NCBI GenBank assembly: GCA_029959605.1
Contig: JASCOC010000003.1
Location: 62,001-126,000 of the forward strand
Length of the DNA: 64,000 nucleotides
Source of the DNA: Lysobacteraceae bacterium PS02340
Lineage (GTDB): Bacteria; Pseudomonadota; Gammaproteobacteria; Xanthomonadales; Xanthomonadaceae
Direction: 5' to 3'
Positions 1 to 7,846 of the stretch are shown here, in pieces. The notes below the pieces were generated by a model. That model saw nothing but the letters and a program-made list of their open reading frames with translations, did no database searches and was not told the DNA's origin. The position numbers and the translations under genes were made by a program. Numbering within the stretch: position 1 is the first letter of the stretch; every line of letters starts with the position of its first letter.

Positions 1-618
1 GCCGAGTGCGGAGCCCTTGAACCATTCGACGACGGCGACGTGATCGGCCAGTGGATGGAAGTAGGTCGTGCGCCAGATGTCGACGCGACTGCAGAGCGGC
101 GTCAGCAGTGCGTGGTACCACGCGGCGTCATGTCGTTCGGGGTGCTGTACATGGCCGATGCGCGCCGACCAGCGCTGCGATGCGGCGAGCGTCTGCGCGA
201 TGCGATGCGGCGGCTCGCCGAGATTGTCGGGGGTCTGCACGGCGAGACAGCCGCCGTCGGCGAGCTGCGCCAGCAACTGCGGGTACAGCTGCGCGTGATC
301 GGGCAGCCACTGCAAGGACGCGTTCGCCAGGATCACGTCGACCGGGCGTTCGGCGCGCCAGCTGGCGATGTCGGCGACCTCGAACGCGATGTCCGGCAGA
401 CGTTGGCGCGCGGCGCGGATCATGTCGTCGGCACTGTCGATGCCGAGGATCGTCGCATCGGGATAGCGCGTGGCCAGCACCTGCGTGGAGTTGGCGGGAC
501 CGCAGCCCAGATCGACCGCGTACGCGGCGGTGTCGCGCGGAATGGCGGCGACGAGATCGCGGGACGGCCGCGTGCGTTCGTCTTCGAAGCGGCTGTACTG
601 GGTGGCGGACCAGGTCAT
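1..618 (-). CDS. tam: Trans-aconitate 2-methyltransferase, 3' end outside the window
   Basis: SAM-dependent cytosolic methyltransferase expected to methylate trans-aconitate, an inhibitory by-product of the citrate cycle. The visible 206 codons start at an ATG behind a GGAGA ribosome site and run off the left edge. The SAM-binding motif DLGCGP lies at residues 36-41, an acidic strand end (GIDSADDM) follows near residue 60, and NASLQWLPD lies at 99-107. The segment VDIWRTTYFH near residue 180 closely matches what I remember of Escherichia coli Tam, which is about 250 residues long, so roughly 50 C-terminal residues are missing. It transcribes out of the window, so its downstream partners cannot be judged. 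Identification is confident at family level; the substrate is inferred from resemblance. Confidence 0.9.
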   Translation of the reverse strand, partial: MTWSATQYSRFEDERTRPSRDLVAAIPRDTAAYAVDLGCGPANSTQVLATRYPDATILGIDSADDMIRAARQRLPDIAFEVADIASWRAERPVDVILANASLQWLPDHAQLYPQLLAQLADGGCLAVQTPDNLGEPPHRIAQTLAASQRWSARIGHVQHPERHDAAWYHALLTPLCSRVDIWRTTYFHPLADHVAVVEWFKGSALG

Positions 619-665
619 GTGTGTCTCCGTGCGCGGTGGTTGGGCGCCATCCACAAACCCGCAGT

Positions 666-913
666 GCGTCATCCCAGCGCACGCTGGGATCCATTGTGAT
701 CTTCGCGTCTGCGTTGGATCGTGCGACGACGCGCGAGCGAACACGGTGAAGCCGATGGGTTTCGCTGCGCTCGACCCATCCTACGGTGCGTGTTGCCTGC
801 TGTCGGCCGCGTCAGCAAGTGTCGGAGGCCGAGCGAGCGATCAGTACTGCGACGGCCTTCCCTCACCCCAACCCCTCTACCCCGGCGGGTACGTAGTCCC
901 AAAGGGAGAGGGC
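666..913. repeat. Cluster of three dispersed intergenic repeats
   Basis: The gap from 619 to 997 holds no gene that I can support. At 666-708 there is a short palindrome (CCCAGCG-CACGCTGGG). At 747-786 there is a unit resembling, in inverse orientation, 57254-57293. At 862-913 there is a unit of the CCCTCACCCCAACCCCTC type, ending in GGGAGAGGGC, that carries an inserted hairpin TACCC-CGGC-GGGTA. Related units recur throughout the window and always lie between genes. Their function is unknown to me. Confidence 0.6.
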
Positions 914-948
914 TGAAGCACGCCTCAAGCCAACCTGATGCGCCCGAC

Positions 949-975
949 AAAAAAAGGCGCCATCGGCGCCGTTTT
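949..975 (-). terminator. Intrinsic terminator of the lysine-rich small gene
   Basis: On the minus strand the stem GGCGCC-GAT-GGCGCC (956-970) is followed by seven T residues (955-949). It sits about 30 bases after the stop codon of the 46-residue gene. An A-rich start to the stem would also allow weak action on the other strand. Confidence 0.75.
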
Positions 976-997
976 CCTGACGGCCTGTACCAGCGCC

Positions 998-1138
998 TTA
1001 CTTCTTGGATGAAGAGCCCTTGCCGCCACTGGAGGACTTGCCACCGTCCTTCTTCTGCGCGTCCGCGCCCTTGCTGTCACCCGCGCCGGAGCCCGACTTC
1101 TGCTGCGGCTTCTTCGCGTCTTTCTGATCGTTCGCCAT
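998..1138 (-). CDS. 46-residue lysine/glycine/serine-rich small protein
   Basis: A very small basic protein that is probably disordered. About a quarter of its residues are lysine, and it ends in the run SSSKK. Two ATGs occur in tandem (1141 and 1138). The second stands six bases after AGGAG, the first only three, so I chose 1138. A good intrinsic terminator follows, which supports a real transcription unit. It has no hydrophobic segment and no cysteine or histidine. I do not recognise a named family. Similar tiny lysine-rich frames exist in related genomes, but I cannot confirm homology here. Its function is unknown; the composition would suit nucleic-acid binding or stress-related roles, which is a guess. 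Confidence 0.6.
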   Translation of the reverse strand: MANDQKDAKKPQQKSGSGAGDSKGADAQKKDGGKSSSGGKGSSSKK

Positions 1139-1416
1139 CATCTACTCCTGCGCGGTGGAATCACCGCCCGGCCAACCTCCTCCCGATGAAGTGACGGCGA
1201 GGTCGGTCTGCGCACCTAGATCGCGACCGATGCGCGGCAGGTGTCGGAGCGAACGGGGGCACGGACTGCCAGACCGCTGGAAGCTGAATCGTGCGCGCGT
1301 GCCGTCGGGCTGGCGGGTGCACCGGGCGCCATCCGGGACCGGCAGTCACACGAGCTGCGGAGAACCGAGATTGGCCGACACATGCGCCACCCGTGCAACG
1401 GGTTTATCGTCGCCGC

Positions 1417-1971
1417 ATGCGTGCATCCGCTCCGATCCGCTGCAAAGCCCGACTGCTGCGCCCGGCCACGCCGAAAGCCGCGACGTGGACGTTCATCGTC
1501 CTGCCGCCCGCCGCCAGCGCCCAGCTGCCGACGCGCAGCATGGTCACCGTCGACGGCACGCTGGCCGGCCAGCCTTTCCAGGCGACGCTGGCACCCGATG
1601 GCGCGGGCAGCCACTGGTTCAAGGTGGAGAAAAAGCTGCGCGAGGCGGCGGGCGTGGCGGTGGGAGACAGCGTCGAACTCGCGCTGTCACCCGTCGCCGA
1701 AGAACCCGAACCGGCCGTGCCCGCCGATGTGCGCAAGGCGCTCGCCGGGCATCCGTCCGCACATGCACAGTGGAAAACGCTGACCGCGGTGCAGCGGCGC
1801 GACTGGATCCACTGGATCACGTCCGGCAAGAAAGCGGAGACACAGGTGAAGCGTCTGGCGACCGCCTGCGACATGCTGGGATCGGGCAAGCGGCGTGCGT
1901 GCTGTTTCGACCGGTCGGGGATGTACAGCAAGGGGAATATGAGCGCGCCGGAGTCGGCGGACGCGTCCTGA
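1417..1971 (+). CDS. DUF1905/YdeI-type (OmdA) domain protein
   Basis: 184 residues. The N-terminal part (about 20-95) looks like a DUF1905 small beta-barrel. The C-terminal part carries the YdeI/OmpD-associated signature: a segment WIxWITSGKK, then KRLATACDMLGSGKRR and a CC-FDRSGMYSK ending. I placed the start at the ATG at 1417, because the frame upstream of it is arginine-rich and looks non-coding. The protein has no signal peptide, so it should be cytosolic. Its biochemical role is not established; in some families this domain is called bacteriocin-protection. It stands alone between two minus-strand genes, with 275 bases upstream that hold no other gene I can see. Confidence 0.8.
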   Translation: MRASAPIRCKARLLRPATPKAATWTFIVLPPAASAQLPTRSMVTVDGTLAGQPFQATLAPDGAGSHWFKVEKKLREAAGVAVGDSVELALSPVAEEPEPAVPADVRKALAGHPSAHAQWKTLTAVQRRDWIHWITSGKKAETQVKRLATACDMLGSGKRRACCFDRSGMYSKGNMSAPESADAS

Positions 1972-2004
1972 CCGCGATCCGAGCGCGCATCGAAATCCGG
2001 GACC

Positions 2005-3516
2005 TCAGCCGGCACGCAGTGCGCGCCTGACCGCGTCCATTTCCGCATCGCGACCCTCGACGATGTCCTGCACGGTGTGCTCCACCCGGATGTCGGGCTC
2101 GAGGCCGGCATCCGGTGGCGCGCCACCCGGGAACGGCCCGATCGGAAATTGGCCGACCAGCGGCAGGTCCAGCTCGATGCCACTGTGCGGCAGTGTCAGG
2201 AAGAAAAATGCGCTGCCGTTGATGCCGCGCTGGTTGCCGCCGGTGGTCTGCCCCACCAGGGTGGCCAGCCCGCTGGCCTTGGCCTGCTGCGCGAATTCGA
2301 AGGTCGCCGAACTGTTCTCGGCGCCGATCAGGACGAAGACTTTCCCGGTGTAGCGCGGCGCGGCGGGCACGATGCGTTCGACGCCAGTGTCGGGCTGCCA
2401 GCGCGTCAGGCGGAAATCATCCTCGCCGCGCGGTGTGGCGGCGTCACCCCAGTCGTAGAAGCTGCGGTCCCAGGTCGACAGGCCAGCCCGCAGGTCGTCC
2501 GGCACACGACGGACGCGGACCCGATGTTCGATGCGCGGAAGCTCGATCGGTGTGGCCGCGAGATGCGCGAGCAGCACCTCGCCGCCCCCGAGCCCGCCCT
2601 CGTTGCCGCGCAGATCGATGACGGGCGCGGGCGTGCCGGCCGCCTCGAGTTGCGCGAACGACGTGTCGATGAAGGCGCGCCAGTCCCATGTGCTGTTGAA
2701 CAGGGCCCAGGTCGGCATGCGCAGCACCGCCAGCGCCGGGTCGCGCGTGTCGAGCGACCATGCCGGCGCCTCGGGCGAGGTTGCGGAAAGATTCACTAGC
2801 TGCTCGCTGCGCTGGGCGAGTGTCAGACCCTGCAATACGCGCTCGATGCGCGTGCCATCGGGATTCCGCCATACCACGACCGGGCGCTCCCCGAGTCCGG
2901 GGTACAGCAGCGGCAGGTAGACATCGAACGCCTCGATGGCGTCGTAGCCCTGCACCTGCATCTGCGCGATGCGCTTGGCGTCGTTGCCGCCATCGGCGCG
3001 GGCGACCTGCATCAGCGCCGTCAGCATGTCCTGCGCAGGCACGCCGCCGACGGTGAGAACGTCCGCGCCGCGTTGCAGATCCGGAATCCCGAAGCCGTCG
3101 GTCACGACCATGCGGCCTGCGATCCAGCGGAAGTGGAACGGCAGCCGCTGCGCGCCGCCGAGGATGGCGGACTGCAGCGCATCGGGCTGGTTGAGGACGT
3201 TGGGAAACGTGTGCCCGCAGCGGATCGTGGCGGCGAAACTCGCGAACGCCAGGAAGGCCTCGCCACGCGTGGCACCGCCTGCGAGTGCACGACGCAGACC
3301 ATCGAAGCGCGTCCGCACTTCTTCGGGCGTGGCGTAGCGATACAGACCGGGATGGAGCGCCGTGTAGGTGCGCTGCAGCCGGTCGACATCGGAGACGAGG
3401 CCGGCGCCCGACAGGACATCGTCCAGGCGCGCACGATCCGGAGCGGGCGCTGCGGCCAGCGACACGGGCAACGGAAACGCGAACAGACAACACAGGAGCA
3501 GTACGAAGCGCGCCAT
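2005..3516 (-). CDS. Exported S41-family-like serine peptidase
   Basis: About 503 residues with a clear signal peptide (a basic start, then a leucine/cysteine/phenylalanine-rich core ending in SLAAA near residue 22). The body resembles the C-terminal processing/tricorn-core peptidase fold. A DLRGNEGG segment lies near residue 300, and GAENSSATFEF near 400 carries the expected nucleophilic serine, followed by GxTTGGN. I preferred the ATG at 3516, which begins exactly at the signal peptide; an ATG at 3552 would add 12 residues. Neither has a strong ribosome site. It probably acts in the periplasm or outside the cell. The substrate is unknown. It lies directly downstream of a membrane-bound AraC regulator on the same strand, which suggests regulation or co-transcription. 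Confidence 0.85.
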   Translation of the reverse strand: MARFVLLLCCLFAFPLPVSLAAAPAPDRARLDDVLSGAGLVSDVDRLQRTYTALHPGLYRYATPEEVRTRFDGLRRALAGGATRGEAFLAFASFAATIRCGHTFPNVLNQPDALQSAILGGAQRLPFHFRWIAGRMVVTDGFGIPDLQRGADVLTVGGVPAQDMLTALMQVARADGGNDAKRIAQMQVQGYDAIEAFDVYLPLLYPGLGERPVVVWRNPDGTRIERVLQGLTLAQRSEQLVNLSATSPEAPAWSLDTRDPALAVLRMPTWALFNSTWDWRAFIDTSFAQLEAAGTPAPVIDLRGNEGGLGGGEVLLAHLAATPIELPRIEHRVRVRRVPDDLRAGLSTWDRSFYDWGDAATPRGEDDFRLTRWQPDTGVERIVPAAPRYTGKVFVLIGAENSSATFEFAQQAKASGLATLVGQTTGGNQRGINGSAFFFLTLPHSGIELDLPLVGQFPIGPFPGGAPPDAGLEPDIRVEHTVQDIVEGRDAEMDAVRRALRAG

Positions 3517-3603
3517 GGAGGTTCCGACAGAGGAGAGACGATGTCGGAGCATCGGCCCGCAGCGGTCGCGCGGCGCCTCATCGCGCCAGCGCCTGCACGC
3601 GTT

Positions 3604-4770
3604 TCAGGAATCGGGACGTCGCGTGCGCCGCCACTCGCTGGGCGTACAGCCGGTGGACGCGCGGAACACCCGGTTGAAGGTGGCCTTGGAGCCGAAGCCG
3701 ACCGACAGGCCGATGTCGAGGATGTCGTCGCCGCCGACCAGCCGGCGTTGTGCGTCCTCGACCCGCATCCGGTTGATCAGGGCGCTGAAGCTCAGCCCGA
3801 GACCTTCGTTGAGCGCGCGGGACACGTAGTTGGTGTTGCTGCCGACCCGCCGCGCCAGCTCGTCGAGGTCGAGCGTCGGCTCCCGCCACCAGCTGCCTGC
3901 AATGATCGCCGCCTCGATACGCGCCCCGAGGGCAGTCCAGTCGCGGGGCGCACGGGCCGACTGCGCGGCAGGTGGCGTGTCGACCGACGCATCCGATGCT
4001 GCGGGTCCCGTACCGGCATCACCGATGCGCGGGCGCACATCGCGCGCGTGACGCCAGCCTTCGAGCCCGAGGTAGTAGACCAGCGCCGCCAGCGCCACGT
4101 ACATCGGGAACTCGCGGAAGTAGCCGAGCCCGCCCACGACGCGGTCGGCGATCGCGAATCCCAGCCGCAGCAGACTCCACGCCAGCATCGCCACGATGAA
4201 ACGCTGCAGCCAACGCAGCCGCCATTCCTCGCGCGCGGCGCTATGTTGCTCGAGCCAGTGCTGGTAGCCGCGGAAGTTGCGATACGCGAGCACCAGATAG
4301 AGGAGCATCGACAGCTGCACCGCAGCGGTTTCGACCGGCAGCACCCATGGATGATGGACCGCCGCGTTGAACGCCAGCTTGTCCGGCAGCGGCCGTATGA
4401 ACTGCAGGGCGTAATAAGTCCCTTGCAGCGCTGCCGGCATGAAGTGCCATGCCCAGCCGCGCGGCAGGCCCGCGATCGAGAGCTGGCGCGCATAGAGCCA
4501 GACGCAGGGCCCGATCGCCAGATCCCAGTAGAAGGGCGCGAACGTCAGCCACTGGAATGCGTCGTACACCCCCGCGTAGCCGATCGTGTACGGGGTGATC
4601 TTCAGCACCATGACGATCAGCAGCGCGGCGAGTACGCGGTTGGCGGCGCGGTTGTCGCGGGTCCGCCACAGCAACGCCGCCATCAGCAGACCGTGCAGGC
4701 TGGCGAGCAGGAGCAGCAGGCTCCAGGTGCCCAGGCGGATGTGCGTCATCAGGAGGTCCGTGTGCGGCAT
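3604..4770 (-). CDS. Membrane-anchored AraC-family transcriptional regulator
   Basis: 388 residues. The N-terminal half (about 10-235) holds roughly six or seven hydrophobic helices, beginning TWSLLLLLAS. The C-terminal 100 residues are a double helix-turn-helix of AraC type: LDELARRVGSNTNYVSRALN in the first unit, then DILDIGLSVGFGSKATFNRVF in the second. Such regulators sense something at the membrane and act on nearby genes. I chose the ATG at 4770; another in-frame ATG at 4749 would remove seven residues and neither has a clear ribosome site. The S41-like peptidase follows on the same strand after an 87-base gap. A lipoprotein gene is transcribed divergently across a 145-base gap containing a 10-bp inverted repeat, so both are candidate targets. 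Confidence 0.88.
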   Translation of the reverse strand: MPHTDLLMTHIRLGTWSLLLLLASLHGLLMAALLWRTRDNRAANRVLAALLIVMVLKITPYTIGYAGVYDAFQWLTFAPFYWDLAIGPCVWLYARQLSIAGLPRGWAWHFMPAALQGTYYALQFIRPLPDKLAFNAAVHHPWVLPVETAAVQLSMLLYLVLAYRNFRGYQHWLEQHSAAREEWRLRWLQRFIVAMLAWSLLRLGFAIADRVVGGLGYFREFPMYVALAALVYYLGLEGWRHARDVRPRIGDAGTGPAASDASVDTPPAAQSARAPRDWTALGARIEAAIIAGSWWREPTLDLDELARRVGSNTNYVSRALNEGLGLSFSALINRMRVEDAQRRLVGGDDILDIGLSVGFGSKATFNRVFRASTGCTPSEWRRTRRPDS

Positions 4771-4878
4771 CGCGCGACGCCGGCGCAAGCCTAGCAATCG
4801 CCGATCGCCCCCACCATTTCTCGTGACGACGCGGACGCCGGCGTGTGAGACCTGGCCGCATCGCCTCGCCGTCCACGT

Positions 4879-4907
4879 CTGTTTTCGATGGAAGCTTTCG
4901 AAAACAG
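4879..4907. promoter_or_regulatory. Perfect 10-bp inverted repeat before the cytochrome lipoprotein
   Basis: CTGTTTTCGA and TCGAAAACAG are separated by nine bases. The repeat lies between two divergent genes. Its right arm runs into the AGGA ribosome site (4906-4909) of the lipoprotein gene that starts at 4916. It could be a protein-binding operator, or an RNA hairpin that hides the ribosome site. There is no T-run, so it is not a typical terminator. Confidence 0.5.
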
Positions 4908-4915
4908 GACATCGC

Positions 4916-5377
4916 ATGACCCGCTCATCGCTTTGCACCCTCGCCCTGTGCTGCGCCCCGTGGCTGGCGTCCTGCATGCCCGCACCGCCGGTGGTACCGG
5001 TCGCGGCCGCTCCGGTTGCGGCGCCTCCTGTCGTCGCGCCGTCGGGCGAGCATCTGGTCTACATCGTCGGGTGCGTGAACTGCCATCACCAGACGCCGAA
5101 ACAGATCATCAACGCGCCGCCGTTGCTGCTCGCCAAAGGCTATTCGCCGGCCGAGTTCACCACGCTGCTGCGAACCGGCGTCGCCCGCGACGGGCGCGAT
5201 CTGTATGCGCAGGGGAGTCTGATGGGCATCGTCGCGCGGGAGCAGCTGTCGCATCTGAGCGATGCGGAGATCGGCGCGATCCATGCCTTCCTGCGGAACG
5301 ACTGGAGCGCGGCGCGCGCGGCGGTGGAAGAAGCCAAGATCGCGACGTTCCCGCCGCCGACGTTCCACAAGAACTGA
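4916..5377 (+). CDS. Single-haem cytochrome c lipoprotein
   Basis: 153 residues. A lipoprotein signal ends in the lipobox LASC (cysteine 20), followed by an alanine/proline/valine linker of about 22 residues. The haem attachment motif is CVNCH, followed by a second histidine, near residue 60. A downstream LMGIVAR segment offers a methionine ligand. The size and layout fit a class I cytochrome c tethered to a membrane. It has a ribosome site AGGA seven bases before ATG. The electron partner is unknown; c-type lipoproteins of this length often accompany dehydrogenases, but none is next to it. The next gene, barstar-like, is 110 bases downstream on the same strand and looks unrelated. Confidence 0.85.
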   Translation: MTRSSLCTLALCCAPWLASCMPAPPVVPVAAAPVAAPPVVAPSGEHLVYIVGCVNCHHQTPKQIINAPPLLLAKGYSPAEFTTLLRTGVARDGRDLYAQGSLMGIVAREQLSHLSDAEIGAIHAFLRNDWSAARAAVEEAKIATFPPPTFHKN

Positions 5378-5487
5378 AGTGCGCATCGTCGGATCCGATG
5401 CGAGGCCTGCATCGATCGCGCGCGCGGCGATCAGCCGGCGACGACACCGTCGATGCGATGATCGCCGGCCCCGGATCGACCGCCGCC

Positions 5488-5880
5488 ATGACCCGCATCC
5501 TGACCCTCGACGGCAGCCGCATCCACGATCTCGCGTCGTTCTACGACGAGGTCAACCGGGTGTTCATGACCGGCGTCGACTGGCCGCTCGGCCACAGCCT
5601 CGATGCGCTCGACGACATGCTCTACGGCGGTTACGGCGCGCTCGACGGCGATGCGCCGGTGACGCTGCTCTGGACCGACTTCGCCCACAGCCGCGACGCG
5701 CTCGGCATCGACGCCACGCGCGCCTGGCTGCAGGACAAGCTCGACACACCCGGCCGCTACGACAAGGCGCGCCTCCGGCGCGACCTCGATGCGCTCAAGG
5801 CCGGCAGTGGTCCGACGTTCTTCGATCTGGTGCGGGAGATCATCGCCGCGCATCCGAACATCACACTCGACGCGCGCTGA
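5488..5880 (+). CDS. Barstar-family protein
   Basis: 130 residues. The opening ILTLDGSRIHDLASFYDEV and the following WPLGHSLDALDDMLYGGYG match the barstar (barnase inhibitor) family. A C-terminal helix region ends REIIAAHPNITL. It has no signal peptide and is cytosolic. I used the ATG at 5488; an upstream ATG at 5458 would add ten residues that do not look like the family. No barnase-like ribonuclease gene is visible within the window, so it is an orphan inhibitor. It may be an immunity gene, or it may bind another RNase or have another role. It ends four bases before the stop of the convergent membrane-protein gene. Confidence 0.85.
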   Translation: MTRILTLDGSRIHDLASFYDEVNRVFMTGVDWPLGHSLDALDDMLYGGYGALDGDAPVTLLWTDFAHSRDALGIDATRAWLQDKLDTPGRYDKARLRRDLDALKAGSGPTFFDLVREIIAAHPNITLDAR

Positions 5881-5884
5881 CGAC

Positions 5885-7285
5885 TCAATCCCGCTGCACG
5901 CGCTCGGCGATCTGCGGGATGAACCAGAACGGGATGCGGTACTCGCGGCGGCGCTGTTTGCCGGTGTCGCCGCCGTCGGCGTTCCACACCAGTTCGAGCG
6001 TGTGGCGACCCGGCTGGCGGTCGCCGAGCGGGATGTAACCGACGAGGCCGCGCATTCCAAGGTCGCGACGTTCGATCGGCACGAAGTCGTCGAGCGGAAT
6101 CGCGGTGCCGTCGATGCTGACGGTCCACATCGCGGCCATGCAGTCGATGGCATTGCGGGTGGCGGCGGCGCCTTCGGCGGTGTTGCGGCCGTCGGTCAGC
6201 ATCGGACACAGGCGGCGCGCGAGTGCGTTGTCGCGCTGCGGCTGGTGCGGGATGAACAGGCGCAGATGGGTTTCGGCGATGCGGTCCGACGGAATCATCG
6301 GATAGCGCAGCAGGGCGTCGTGTTCGGCGCGCATGTTCTCGTAGTGCGCGCCGAGCATGCCGTGGTCGACAGCGTCGTCGGTCACCACCTCGTAGCCCTG
6401 CAGCAGGGTGAACTTCATCGAGTTGATGACCTGCAGACCGCCGATCACCATCGCGCCACCGATCACGAGCGCGTAGACCGCGAGGAACAGGCGGCCGTTG
6501 AGATTGCTCTGCAGCGTGAACTGCATCGGCCCGATCAGGCGCTGCGGCACCAGCACGCCGTAGACGCGCAGCAGCCGCAGCAACAGACGGCGCAAGCCGT
6601 CGCTGGATCGTCCGGCCGCGTCACGTCGTGCGATCAGTTTCTCGCACACCGCCATCGCCACCGCGCCGGCGATAAACAGCGCGTACAGCACGCCGCCGGT
6701 GATCAGCGCCACGCGATCGGCCATGCCGAACAGCGCACCGACGAGGCTGCCGAGCACCATCAGCACGATGGCGAACACACCGACGCCGGCGATGGTCAGC
6801 GCCATCAGGATGCTCATCGCGAACAGGATCGACGCCATGCGGTCGGCACGGTCGATGGCCTGTCCGATGTCGCCGACGCGCGCGCGCTGGAAGCCGCGCG
6901 ACACCGGGCCCATCGAGCTGAGCCGGTCCCAGCGCACGCCGTCGGGGAAGGTCGCCTTCAGACCGATCAGCCCGACCCAGTAGCCACGGATCGCGATGTG
7001 GGTCATGAAGGCCGCCGCCAGTGCGTAGCTCACGCCGACGCCGACCGCGAAGCCGAACCAGATCGCGTACTGCGCCATGCCGTCGGCGTGGACGGTGTTG
7101 GACACCCACGCGTCGAACAGTCGCCCCGGCACGGTGAACAGACCGAACACCAGCAAGCCGGAGATCAGCAGTTCGAGTTCGTCACTGCGCTCGCGCAGGC
7201 GCTCGAAGCTGATGCGGCCACCCGGCGTCGCCGGCATCGGCGTGCCGTCGACGGGCCGCGGTGCGGCGTCGGTCTCGTGTTGCAT
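5885..7285 (-). CDS. Large inner-membrane protein of unknown function
   Basis: 466 residues. After a polar N-terminus of about 35 residues come roughly six hydrophobic stretches between residues 38 and 330, including LLISGLLVFGLF, YAIWFGFAVGVGVSYAL and LFIAGAVAMAV. A final region of about 150 soluble residues ends in a beta-rich segment (HTLELVWNADG) that may lie outside the cytoplasm. A GGGAG ribosome site precedes the ATG. I recognise no catalytic motif and no named family, though similar proteins are likely in close relatives. It is transcribed alone, convergent with the barstar-like gene. Confidence 0.8.
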   Translation of the reverse strand: MQHETDAAPRPVDGTPMPATPGGRISFERLRERSDELELLISGLLVFGLFTVPGRLFDAWVSNTVHADGMAQYAIWFGFAVGVGVSYALAAAFMTHIAIRGYWVGLIGLKATFPDGVRWDRLSSMGPVSRGFQRARVGDIGQAIDRADRMASILFAMSILMALTIAGVGVFAIVLMVLGSLVGALFGMADRVALITGGVLYALFIAGAVAMAVCEKLIARRDAAGRSSDGLRRLLLRLLRVYGVLVPQRLIGPMQFTLQSNLNGRLFLAVYALVIGGAMVIGGLQVINSMKFTLLQGYEVVTDDAVDHGMLGAHYENMRAEHDALLRYPMIPSDRIAETHLRLFIPHQPQRDNALARRLCPMLTDGRNTAEGAAATRNAIDCMAAMWTVSIDGTAIPLDDFVPIERRDLGMRGLVGYIPLGDRQPGRHTLELVWNADGGDTGKQRRREYRIPFWFIPQIAERVQRD

Positions 7286-7339
7286 GCGCGGTCTCCCCAG
7301 ATCCGGAGGGCGAGTGTAGCCGCGCGGGGCGTCGCATGT

Positions 7340-7846
7340 TCAGGTGGGATCGAGCAATTGCGCGAGCGCCCAGGTGTCGAGGAACGCGGTCGCGCGGACG
7401 ATGCGGCCGTCGGCGAGTTCCAGATGCCAGGCGTAGTGATTGCGGTACGTGCTGCCATCGCGCGCGGTGGCGCTGCCCTGCCACAGCACGACCACATGCG
7501 CGCCGTCGGCGACGATGCGCGTGACCTCCGGCACGATCGGCGTCGCGAGTCGCGCGGTGATCGGCGCGACCGCTTCGTCGAGGAAGGCTTGCTTGGAGCG
7601 GTACGTGCCCGACACCGGACTGTCGCCGGCGACGGTCCACACGACATCGTCGGCGAGCAGATCGAACACGCTGCCCTGCCCGAGTCGCCAGGCCTCGAAT
7701 GCGGCGCGGATCTGCGCGGCGTTGTCATGGGAGGCGGTCTGCGCCTGCGCATCCCCGGCGTGCGCGGACCCCACCGGCACCGCGAGTCCCATCGCGATGG
7801 CGAGGCCGGCGAGCCGGCAGCAGCGCGGCAACGTACGGGCGGCCAT
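7340..7846 (-). CDS. Exported SnoaL/NTF2-like protein
   Basis: 168 residues. A signal peptide (LAGLAIAMGLAVPVGSAHA, cleavage near residue 31) precedes a SnoaL-like cone-shaped fold. Typical segments are AAFEAWRLGQGSVFDLLADDVVW, split across the first helix and strand, and HVVVLWQGSATARDGSTY. Such proteins are small enzymes or ligand-binding proteins. Its ATG shares one base with the stop of the preceding SDR gene (TGATG), so the two are translationally coupled and probably function together under the divergent LysR regulator. Confidence 0.82.
   Translation of the reverse strand: MAARTLPRCCRLAGLAIAMGLAVPVGSAHAGDAQAQTASHDNAAQIRAAFEAWRLGQGSVFDLLADDVVWTVAGDSPVSGTYRSKQAFLDEAVAPITARLATPIVPEVTRIVADGAHVVVLWQGSATARDGSTYRNHYAWHLELADGRIVRATAFLDTWALAQLLDPT

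Noticed and set aside
1142..1416. A further gene between the lysine-rich and DUF1905 genes
   Set aside because: All frames are arginine-rich and broken relative to any motif; there is no ribosome site.
3073..4794. A 573-codon open frame on the plus strand opposite the S41 and AraC genes
   Set aside because: Arginine/glutamine-rich composition, no domain, and it lies opposite two well-supported genes. It is a frame opened by high G+C codon bias.
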